Of a stretch of DNA of 29,656 nucleotides, positions 23,813 through 29,656 are shown piece by piece (position 1 is the first letter of the stretch; each line of letters begins with the position of its first letter). The position numbers and the translations under genes were made by a program. The notes under the pieces are model-generated. The model was not told where the DNA came from. It searched no databases and worked only from the letters and a program-made list of their open reading frames with translations. Source of the DNA: Acidobacteriota bacterium (GTDB taxonomy: Bacteria; Acidobacteriota; Vicinamibacteria; Vicinamibacterales; UBA2999); the NCBI GenBank assembly GCA_947465645.1, contig CANIBQ010000061.1, positions 1 through 29,656 of the forward strand, in the 5' to 3' direction.

Positions 23813-23931
23813 AGCGGCCTGTTCGAGTGGATGCGGTGCTGGCGCTCTTTTCGTCGACTCCACCAATCCAGAAAGATGATGAAGTTCGCGATCAGCGCGA
23901 TCAAGCCGAGCATCACAAACACTTCCATCAT
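23809..23931 (-). CDS. Small single-span membrane protein (40 aa)
   Basis: A 40-residue open frame beginning MMEVFVMLGLIALIANFIIF, a single hydrophobic helix, followed by LDWWSRRKERQHRIHSNRPL, a strongly basic tail. The predicted orientation is N-out, C-in. Tandem ATGs (23931 and 23928) are preceded by GGAG. The first ATG overlaps the stop of the upstream 65-residue protein as ATGA, so the two are coupled. Function unknown; such proteins often bind and modulate a larger membrane partner. Confidence 0.6.
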   Translation of the reverse strand: MMEVFVMLGLIALIANFIIFLDWWSRRKERQHRIHSNRPL

Positions 23932-24125
23932 TCATCTCCGGACAGAAGCTTGAGGCCAGATACCAGGAACACGGCCCACACCGCCGCTCCCGTGAGAAGT
24001 GTCCCCCACGACAGCGGTTGCTGCCCGGCGAAGCGCCCGACAACCAGCGCGGCGGCCGCCAGGTTCGCGAGCTCTCGAAGCGTCTCTCCCAACGCCGCCC
24101 GCTGACGCGAATTCAATCGTAGCAT
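23928..24125 (-). CDS. Small two-span membrane protein (65 aa)
   Basis: A 65-residue protein started at ATG 24125 (GGGGA shortly upstream); the frame extends upstream to 24218 through a palindrome-rich spacer that does not look coding. It has a charged helix (LNSRQRAALGETLRELANLA), a first hydrophobic segment (AAAALVVGRFA), and a second (TLLTGAAVWAVFLVSGLKLL), ending GDE. It resembles small DUF6722-like membrane proteins in size and layout, but this match is from memory and weak. Forms a two-gene unit with the 40-residue protein. Confidence 0.6.
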   Translation of the reverse strand: MLRLNSRQRAALGETLRELANLAAAALVVGRFAGQQPLSWGTLLTGAAVWAVFLVSGLKLLSGDE

Positions 24126-24310
24126 CGTCCCCGCTGGGCGATTGCAACCGGCGCTCCGCCGGTTAACCCGCGAATTGCCAATGTTTCCGTCGTCCGCGAG
24201 CGGACGAAGTGCAGACACGACAATCCCGCCGGCCGGGACCCGCAGCAGAAATTACGGTCAGGGGTGGCGCAAAAGCCGACCGCGGTAGACGGAGGCCTTC
24301 AGGCCCCCCG
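24126..24310. other. Non-coding spacer with three stem-loops
   Basis: This 185-bp spacer has three inverted repeats: AACCGGC/GCCGGTT around GCTCC (24146-24164), CGTCCGC/GCGGACG around GA (24191-24206), and the terminator-like element at 24288-24312. It carries the upstream region of the small membrane protein pair. No open frame with a plausible ribosome-binding site and composition was seen. Confidence 0.6.
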
Positions 24311-24312
24311 TC
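24288..24312 (-). terminator. Stem-loop at the end of the ADH-aldolase operon
   Basis: GACGG and GGCC pair with GGCC and CCGTC around a TTCA loop, with one unpaired A in the left arm and two unpaired C in the right. It starts at the stop codon of the class II aldolase gene. No run of T follows on the minus strand, so it may be a repeat or a transcript-stabilising hairpin instead of a true intrinsic terminator. Confidence 0.45.
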
Positions 24313-24964
24313 ACAGCTTCGAGTAGTAGTGATCCCAGGTTTTCTTGAAGAGATTCGGCGACCAGAGCTTCTCCCTGCACGCCTGCTGCTCGGCTTCGCT
24401 GAACACGTACGGCTCGCCGATCTGCATGGCCATGTACTGGCGGTAGGCGTTCTCCTCGAGATACGCCGCCAGCACGAACGCTTCGACGACGTCGGCGCCG
24501 ACGGTCACCGCGCCGTGCGCCTTGAGCAGCGCCGCGGGGTTCCTGCCAATCGTCGCCGCGAGCTTCTGCCCCATCGCCTTGGTGTTGACCGACAGCGGCG
24601 AATCCATCACCGGCAGCTCGCCCAGCAGCACGCCCTGCGCATAGACCGCCTTGTACGGCACGCCGGTCATCGTGAGAAACGTGGACCACTGCGGATGCGT
24701 GTGCATCACCGAGTTCACGTCGGGCCGCGCACGATAGAGCTCGGAATGGATGTGGAACTCGAGCGGCGGCCTGGCGCCGCCGTCGACGAGCTGGCCCTCG
24801 AGGTCCACGGCGACGATGTCGTCCACGGTGAGCGCGCCGCGCACCGATGCGCCGGTGTTGATAAAGAAGGATCCGGCGTCGCGCCGCGCGCTGCAGTGAC
24901 CGTTGTGGTCGATGATCCCCGCGCGCTCGAGCATCCGAATCGCGTCGACGAGCTGCTGTGTCAT
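24311..24964 (-). CDS. Class II aldolase/adducin family protein B
   Basis: A 217-residue zinc-dependent aldolase-fold protein. ATG 24964 is chosen because it overlaps the preceding stop as ATGA; the longer open frame upstream is shadow. Ligands are His88 and His90 in VMHTHPQWSTF and His150 in LKAHGAVTVG, and the acid-base glutamate is Glu69 in PLEFHIHSELYR. The family includes fuculose- and ribulose-phosphate aldolases, methylthioribulose dehydratase and 3,4-dihydroxyphthalate decarboxylase (PhtC). Decarboxylation of an aromatic diol acid is an attractive possibility beside a phthalate-type oxygenase. The C-terminal region (SEAEQQACREKLWSPNLFKK) is longer than in sugar aldolases. Paralogue of the protein at 24961-25659. 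Confidence 0.87.
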   Translation of the reverse strand: MTQQLVDAIRMLERAGIIDHNGHCSARRDAGSFFINTGASVRGALTVDDIVAVDLEGQLVDGGARPPLEFHIHSELYRARPDVNSVMHTHPQWSTFLTMTGVPYKAVYAQGVLLGELPVMDSPLSVNTKAMGQKLAATIGRNPAALLKAHGAVTVGADVVEAFVLAAYLEENAYRQYMAMQIGEPYVFSEAEQQACREKLWSPNLFKKTWDHYYSKL

Positions 24965-25659
24965 GAGGTCACTCGCTTCTTCCACAGTTCCCACGAGCGC
25001 CCGACCGTCGCGAGGTTGATCGCATCCGCCAGACGGCCCTCCTCGGCATCGAGCGCCGCCATCGTGCCGCCGAGCGTCGCCGCCTGCAACTGCACGCGCG
25101 CGCTGATCTCGGTGAAGATCGCGCGGAAGACCGCCGCCTGGATGCTCGGCCCGACGGCGACGAACCCGTGCGCCCGCAGCAGCAGCACCGACTTGTCCTC
25201 GAGCGCCTCCGCCAGCGCCGTCCCGCGTTCGGCGCTGTTGATGACGATGTCGGTGATGCCGAACTTCTGCCTGATGTCGAACACCGGCACGCCTGCCGCG
25301 AGGAACGCGGCGTTGTGATACGTCGCGCGCATCGGCGTGTCGACGAGACCGAACGGAATGACTGTCGGCGAATGGCCGTGCGCGATCGCCATCACGTCGG
25401 GCCGCGTGCGATAAATCCCGGCGTGCAGATGGCGTTCGATGAAGGGCTGGCGTCCCTTCGCGTCGCACGATTCGCCGGCAATCGTGAGCTCGAGAATGTC
25501 GTCCTGGGTCACCAGCGCCGGGGCCAGCGAGCGCGACATCAGGAAGCGTCCGGGATCGTCCGGATGGCGCATCGACACGTGACCCGCCGCGTCGAACACG
25601 CCCTGGTCCGCGAGAATGCGGCTCGCCGCCGCGAGATCCTCGAGTACCGCTACTTCCAC
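24961..25659 (-). CDS. Class II aldolase/adducin family protein A
   Basis: A 232-residue member of the same family. The zinc site is His94 and His96 in AHGHSPTVIPF and His164 in LRAHGFVAVG; the catalytic acid is Glu75 in FIERHLHAGIYR. The aldolase loop differs from protein B at the residue before His94 (IAHGHS vs VMHTHP). Start is GTG 25659, which lies ten bases inside the end of the alcohol dehydrogenase gene. The two aldolase proteins are encoded back to back with a four-base overlap, which suggests either a heteromeric enzyme or two successive steps. Substrates unknown; a decarboxylase role like PhtC is possible. Confidence 0.87.
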   Translation of the reverse strand: MEVAVLEDLAAASRILADQGVFDAAGHVSMRHPDDPGRFLMSRSLAPALVTQDDILELTIAGESCDAKGRQPFIERHLHAGIYRTRPDVMAIAHGHSPTVIPFGLVDTPMRATYHNAAFLAAGVPVFDIRQKFGITDIVINSAERGTALAEALEDKSVLLLRAHGFVAVGPSIQAAVFRAIFTEISARVQLQAATLGGTMAALDAEEGRLADAINLATVGRSWELWKKRVTS

Positions 25660-26756
25660 GGCATCACGGACACGTGAATCGCACCTGGCGCCCCTTCCCC
25701 GCCGACCGACTTGATCGCGTAGTCGACCTCCGACAGGCCGAACCTGTGCGTCGTCATCAGCTCCAGCGGGAAGCGCTTCGACGCCAGGGCGTGCAGCGCG
25801 AGCTCCACCGAGCGATACGAATGGCCGCGCGCGCTCTTCATCGTGATGCCCTTCCTGGTGAGGCGGCCGAGCGGAAAGTCAGGGAACGTCGAGTTGCCTT
25901 CGCCCTGCACCACCATCGTGCCGCCGCGGCGCTTGGTGGCTTCGATACCGAGCAGCATCGGCTTGGCGCCGCCGGCACAGTCGACGACGACGTCGACGCC
26001 GCGGCCGCCGGTGGCCTCCATGATGCGCGCGAGCGGATCCTCGGCGGTCACGTCAATGGTCACGTCCGCGCCCAGCAGCTTCGCCACTTCGAGTCGTCGC
26101 GCATCCTTGCCGGTACCGGTGACGATGATGCAGGAGGCGCCGGCCTGCTTGGCGGCCATGGCGCAGCAGAGTCCCTGCTGTCCTGGTCCCTGGATGAGTA
26201 CGGTCGAGGCGTAACCGACGCCGCCGTCCATCAACGTCCACTGGATGCCGTTGGACATCGGCGTGGCGATGCCGGCGATCTCGGGCGAGAGGCCGTCGGG
26301 CACCTTATGGAGCACCACGTTGAGCGGCAGGTAGGCGTAGTGGGAGAAGCCGCCCCAGAGCGACGGAGCGGTCGCGATCGAGGTGTATCCGTACCGGATC
26401 GCCTTCGGGTCGTAGAACCACTCCGTGGCTTCGCAGTGACGGTACTCGCCCATGTGATCCCACTCGCAGTGGCCGCACGGAAGGTAGTGCTCGAGGAAGA
26501 CGAGATCGCCCTCCTTGAATCCCTTGTGCCGCGCGAACTCGGCGCCGACCTTCGCGAGGTAGCCGACGTTCTCGTGGCCCATGATGAGCGGCGCGCCGCG
26601 CAGCGGCAGCTTGTACTGGCTGACGTCGGTGCCGCAGACGCCGGCCACCTCGACCTTGAGCAGCGCCGCATCCGGCGGGACGTCGGGCAGATCGAATTCG
26701 CGAATCTCGGTCGTGGACGCGGCTGTCTTCAGCGCGACCACCGTTTTTTCTGGCAA
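25650..26756 (-). CDS. Zinc-dependent alcohol dehydrogenase (MDR family)
   Basis: A 368-residue medium-chain dehydrogenase. Catalytic zinc ligands are Cys41 (GVCGTD) and His61-Glu62 (GHENVG). The structural zinc lobe is Cys94, Cys97 and Cys108 (LPCGHCEWDHMGEYRHC), with Asp100 or His101 in place of the third cysteine. The NAD(P) site has GPGQQG (about 190-195), a variant of GxGxxG. These enzymes oxidise diols, polyols or hydroxy-aromatic compounds. The start is TTG 26756, supported by AGGGAGG seven bases upstream. It is the first gene of the ADH-aldolase A-aldolase B operon. It could provide a dehydrogenation step in the same pathway, such as oxidising a cis-diol or an alcohol side chain; this is inference. 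Confidence 0.9.
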   Translation of the reverse strand: MPEKTVVALKTAASTTEIREFDLPDVPPDAALLKVEVAGVCGTDVSQYKLPLRGAPLIMGHENVGYLAKVGAEFARHKGFKEGDLVFLEHYLPCGHCEWDHMGEYRHCEATEWFYDPKAIRYGYTSIATAPSLWGGFSHYAYLPLNVVLHKVPDGLSPEIAGIATPMSNGIQWTLMDGGVGYASTVLIQGPGQQGLCCAMAAKQAGASCIIVTGTGKDARRLEVAKLLGADVTIDVTAEDPLARIMEATGGRGVDVVVDCAGGAKPMLLGIEATKRRGGTMVVQGEGNSTFPDFPLGRLTRKGITMKSARGHSYRSVELALHALASKRFPLELMTTHRFGLSEVDYAIKSVGGEGAPGAIHVSVMPWK

Positions 26757-26763
26757 CGGGTGT

Positions 26764-26770
26764 CCTCCCT
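26764..26770 (-). promoter_or_regulatory. Ribosome-binding site AGGGAGG supporting a TTG start
   Basis: On the minus strand AGGGAGG lies seven bases before TTG at 26756-26754. It is the strongest ribosome-binding site of the window and justifies the rare start codon of the alcohol dehydrogenase. Confidence 0.75.
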
Positions 26771-26779
26771 GTGTTCGTA

Positions 26780-26808
26780 ACTATAATTCGTCTATCAGAT
26801 CGTGACAC
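26780..26808. promoter_or_regulatory. Overlapping divergent promoters, alcohol dehydrogenase and kinase
   Basis: On the plus strand TATAAT (26782-26787) would start the kinase message about eight bases before its GTG (26802); no good -35 box is visible. On the minus strand TATAGT (26780-26785) pairs with GTGTCA (26803-26808) over 17 bases, driving the alcohol dehydrogenase. The two -10 boxes share four bases. Confidence 0.45.
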
Positions 26809-29531
26809 TTCAACCCGGCTCGCGCGTAGGTCCGTACGAGATCCTGTCGCCTCTCGGCACCGGGGGGATGGGCGAGGTCTTCAAGGCGCACGACCGACGG
26901 CTCGGCCGCGACGTCGCCCTCAAGATTCTACCGGCGGCCTTTTCGGCCGATGCCGAACGCCTGCTCCGCTTCGAGCAGGAGGCGCGCGCCGCGGCCGCCA
27001 TCAATCATCCCAACATTCTCGCGGTCTACGACATCGGCCAGGAAGACGGCTCTCCGTTCATCGTGTCCGAGCTGCTCGAGGGCGAGACGCTGCGGGAGAC
27101 GACGGCGGCGGCGCTTCCCGTCCGCAGGGCGGTCGATTACGCCATCCAGATCGCCCGCGGACTGTCCGCCGCGCACGACAAGGGCATCGTCCACCGCGAC
27201 TTGAAGCCCGAGAACGTGTTCGTGACCACCGATGGACGGGTGAAGATTCTGGACTTCGGTCTCGCCAAGCTGGTGCAGTCCGAGGCCACCGTCACGTCTG
27301 CCAGCGTGTTGACCACGTTGCCCCATCACACCGTGGCGGGCATGGTGCTCGGCACCATGGGCTACATGTCGCCGGAGCAGGCGCGCGGGCTCGCCGCCGA
27401 TCATCGGTCCGATATCTTTGCGTTTGGCGCGCTGCTCTACGAGATGCTCTCCGGCCGCGGCGCGTTTACCGGCGAGACGGCCGCCGACGTCCTGAGCGCC
27501 ATCCTCAAGGAATCGCCGCCTGATATCCCGGAGACGCGGCGCGTTCCGCCCGAGCTCACCCGCATCGTCGATCGCTGCCTGGAGAAAACGCCGCCCGCCA
27601 GGTTTCAGACGGCGAGCGACCTGGCGTTCGCGCTCGAGTCGATCTCTGCGCTGTCAGGATCCGACCTGCGATCGGGATCGTCGCGATCGGCCCTTGGCAG
27701 CGCCGGGGCCGCGCCGGCATCACGCCGTCTGGCGTGGATCGGCGGCGTGATGGCGGCGGCACTGCTCGGCGCGATCGCGGCTGCCGCGGCGCTCTCATGG
27801 AACCGCACGCCGCCCGACGTGCGCACGATGCGGCTGGATCTCGCCCTGCCAAACGGGATGGCACTTGCCACGATCTCATCCGCGGCGCGCTCCGCCGCGC
27901 CGTTGACGCTGTCACCGGACGGCCGCCGCGTCGCGTTCGTGCTCAGGAACGCCGCCGGCCGCGATCAGATCTGGATCCGTTCGCTCGATGCGCTCGCCGC
28001 GCAGCCGCTGGCGGGCACCGACGGCGCATGGACTCCGTTCTGGTCGGCCGACAGCCGTTCCCTGGCGTTTTTCGCGGACGGCAAGCTGAAGAAGATCGAC
28101 GTGGCTGGCGGAACGCCAATCACGCTTTGCGACGTCGGCGGACCTGGCGTCGGCGGAACGTGGAACCAGGACGGCGTGATTCTGTTCGGCCCTGGCGGGA
28201 ATACGGCCCTGCAGAAAGTGTCGTCGTCTGGAGGTATCGCCACGCCGGCAACGACGCTCGCGCCTGGCGAGGGCGGTCACCTTCGACCGGTGTTTCTCCC
28301 AGACGGCCGGCACTTCTTCTTCAGGGTCAACAACGGCGGCATCTATGTCGCCGCGCTGGACAGCTCCGATCGAACGCTGGTCATCGAGGCGCCCGAGACG
28401 TCGAACATCGCGTATTCGGACGGGCACGTCCTCTTTACGCGCGAATCGACGCTGATGGCGCAGCCGTTCGACGTCGAGCGGCGGCTGACGACCGGCGACC
28501 CTTTCCCGATCGCGGAAGACATCCGGATTGTCACGACCGGGCAGCCGGCTGCGTTGTTCACCGTCTCGAGCACCGGTCTCCTCGCTTACCAGACGGGAAC
28601 GGGAGGCGACGCATCGCAGTTGCAGTGGGTCAACCGCGCGGGCGAGGTGATCGGCGCGCTCGGGCAGGCCGGACAGCCCGGACAGTACGGCGACCTGAGC
28701 CTCTCTCCCGACGGGAGGCGCGCGGTCGTGAGCATGATCGAGACGGCCGACAGGGGCGCGCAGCAGACGCGCGACGTCTGGACGATCGACGTCGCGCGGG
28801 GCATTCGCACGAGGCTGACGTTCGACCCAGCCGACGATGAGTCGCCGAAGTGGTCGCCGGACGGCACGCGGATCGTCTTCAGCTCGCGTCGCGGCGGAGG
28901 GCGTCTCAATCTCTACCAGAAGGCCTCGAGCGGCGCTGGATCCGACGAACTGCTGCTTGGCGGCGGCGCCGATGACAAGGCTGGGGTGAGCTGGTCGCCT
29001 GACGGGCGGCACATTCTCTACGTGAGCACCGGAGCGGCGAGCACGGATCTGATGGTGCTGCCGCTCGACGGCGAGCGGAAGCCCATCCCCTTTCTCAACA
29101 CCCTGTACAACGAGGCGCCCGGACAGATCTCGCCTGACGGCCGCTGGGCCGCGTACGGCTCGAATGAGTCCGGCCAGACCGAGTTGTACGTGACGACGTT
29201 TCCGAAGGCGAGCGGCAAGTGGCAGGTATCGCCTCGTGGAGCGGGCACCGGCGCCGTCGGTTCGAATCCCCGCTGGCGGCGCGACGGCAAGGAGCTGTAC
29301 TACGTCGACCCCGACAACATGCTGATGGCGGCCGCCGTCAACGGCGACGGCGCGAGCGTCGAAGTGGGCGCGGCGCGGCCGCTCTTCAGGGCCGTGCCAG
29401 GCGGCCCGAGGTATTTCTACGATGCGACCGCTGACGGCCAGCGGTTTCTGGTCAACACGCTGAGCCAGGTCTCCGGTGCGACGCAAAGCGTCACCGTCGT
29501 CGTCAACTGGGCGGCTGGCATCGCCAATTAG
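26802..29531 (+). CDS. Ser/Thr protein kinase with C-terminal TolB/WD40-like propeller
   Basis: A 909-residue Hanks-type kinase. The N-terminal kinase domain (about 12-275) has the glycine loop GTGGMG (19-24), Lys41, the HRDLKPEN loop with Asp133, DFG (151-153) and a SPEQARG P+1 region. A single membrane helix lies at about 310-332 (WIGGVMAAALLGAIAAAAAL). The outer part contains repeated PD40/TolB-type motifs (LSPDGRRVAF, WSPDGTRIVF, WSPDGRHILY, SPDGRWAAYG), forming a beta-propeller sensor. The start is GTG at 26802, close to a TATAAT box, so the message is probably nearly leaderless. This architecture is very common in Acidobacteriota. It may sense an external ligand, but its link to the catabolic genes is only positional. 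Confidence 0.93.
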   Translation: MTLQPGSRVGPYEILSPLGTGGMGEVFKAHDRRLGRDVALKILPAAFSADAERLLRFEQEARAAAAINHPNILAVYDIGQEDGSPFIVSELLEGETLRETTAAALPVRRAVDYAIQIARGLSAAHDKGIVHRDLKPENVFVTTDGRVKILDFGLAKLVQSEATVTSASVLTTLPHHTVAGMVLGTMGYMSPEQARGLAADHRSDIFAFGALLYEMLSGRGAFTGETAADVLSAILKESPPDIPETRRVPPELTRIVDRCLEKTPPARFQTASDLAFALESISALSGSDLRSGSSRSALGSAGAAPASRRLAWIGGVMAAALLGAIAAAAALSWNRTPPDVRTMRLDLALPNGMALATISSAARSAAPLTLSPDGRRVAFVLRNAAGRDQIWIRSLDALAAQPLAGTDGAWTPFWSADSRSLAFFADGKLKKIDVAGGTPITLCDVGGPGVGGTWNQDGVILFGPGGNTALQKVSSSGGIATPATTLAPGEGGHLRPVFLPDGRHFFFRVNNGGIYVAALDSSDRTLVIEAPETSNIAYSDGHVLFTRESTLMAQPFDVERRLTTGDPFPIAEDIRIVTTGQPAALFTVSSTGLLAYQTGTGGDASQLQWVNRAGEVIGALGQAGQPGQYGDLSLSPDGRRAVVSMIETADRGAQQTRDVWTIDVARGIRTRLTFDPADDESPKWSPDGTRIVFSSRRGGGRLNLYQKASSGAGSDELLLGGGADDKAGVSWSPDGRHILYVSTGAASTDLMVLPLDGERKPIPFLNTLYNEAPGQISPDGRWAAYGSNESGQTELYVTTFPKASGKWQVSPRGAGTGAVGSNPRWRRDGKELYYVDPDNMLMAAAVNGDGASVEVGAARPLFRAVPGGPRYFYDATADGQRFLVNTLSQVSGATQSVTVVVNWAAGIAN

Positions 29532-29656
29532 CCGCCGGCGCGCGCGCGATAGACGGCATACGCGACGATCAGGATGAAGATGGCGAGGACGACGCGTCCG
29601 ACGGCCATGAGGCTGGTGCGAGAGACGTTGCGTCCGCCCTTCGGCTGCACCATGAA
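29528..29656 (-). CDS. Small membrane protein, possibly complete (41 aa) or 3' end of a longer gene
   Basis: Reading on the minus strand from the right edge, a frame gives MVQPKGGRNVSRTSLMAVGR, then a hydrophobic segment VVLAIFILIVAYAVYRA and RAGG before TAA at 29530-29528. If it starts at ATG 29653-29651 it is a complete 41-residue single-span protein; otherwise it is the tail of a longer gene that leaves the window. Its stop overlaps the kinase stop by four bases (convergent). Codon composition fits coding use, but the frame is short. Confidence 0.4.
   Translation of the reverse strand, partial: FMVQPKGGRNVSRTSLMAVGRVVLAIFILIVAYAVYRARAGG

Noticed and set aside
22937..24043. N-terminal extension of the Rieske oxygenase
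   Set aside because: This part is antisense to the shikimate dehydrogenase gene and has no domain; MLRKEQNDLL at 22936 is the family's normal start.
24209..25318. Plus-strand open frame across the aldolase genes
   Set aside because: Arg/His-rich shadow frame antisense to two aldolase-family genes.
24965..25468. N-terminal extension of class II aldolase protein B
   Set aside because: It is a frame-shifted reading of aldolase A; the ATGA overlap at 24964 gives the natural start.

Overview
The window looks like chromosomal DNA of a GC-rich, probably uncultured soil bacterium. The best guess is Acidobacteriota, class Vicinamibacteria. The main clues are a Hanks-type Ser/Thr kinase fused to a TolB/WD40-like propeller (26802-29531), CMD and ORF6N genes, a GGGCCGGC-TTTA-GCCGGCCC palindrome sitting inside a gene, and arrays of degenerate 7-8 bp units in spacers. 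This placement is inference from style; there is no rRNA or other taxonomic marker.

Almost the whole window reads as a catabolic and uptake island for an organic acid, most likely an aromatic or heteroaromatic carboxylate. Left part (1-9300): the 3' end of a carboxymuconolactone decarboxylase-like gene, a membrane-anchored alpha/beta hydrolase, a signal-less NMT1-type solute-binding-fold protein, then a tight minus-strand operon running from 9287 down to 2333. That operon encodes a beta-hydroxyacid dehydrogenase, four cupin proteins (five cupin modules, all carrying an HQHFN motif) and three exported solute-binding proteins of the AfuA type. A lone ORF6N gene (9389-9922) separates this from a second minus-strand operon (17691 to 9931): a DASS anion symporter, an orphan EutA-like ATPase with histidine-rich tails, a double-domain ABC permease, its ATPase and a ThDP-dependent enzyme.

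Right part (17700-26760): a 4,5-dihydroxyphthalate decarboxylase-like gene, a PanB-like enzyme plus an atypical alpha/beta hydrolase, an HpcH/HpaI aldolase, a small FtsZ-loop-like hypothetical protein, a phthalate 4,5-dioxygenase-type Rieske oxygenase, an AroE-type shikimate dehydrogenase, two tiny membrane proteins, two class II aldolase-family proteins in tandem and a zinc alcohol dehydrogenase. The kinase-propeller gene and a small membrane protein close the window.

A plausible joint role is this. The substrate is captured by one of the three binding proteins and imported by the ABC system, or by the DASS carrier. It is oxygenated by the Rieske enzyme, dehydrogenated, decarboxylated (SBP-fold or class II aldolase-fold decarboxylases), ring-cleaved by cupin dioxygenases, and processed by aldolases, the ThDP enzyme and CMD. 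The substrate cannot be read from the sequence. No dedicated oxygenase reductase, no EutBC and no ordinary transcription factor is present. Several divergent pairs are separated by only 14-55 bp, with overlapping promoter-like elements and very short or absent leaders. No tRNA, rRNA, CRISPR array, transposase or integrase was seen.
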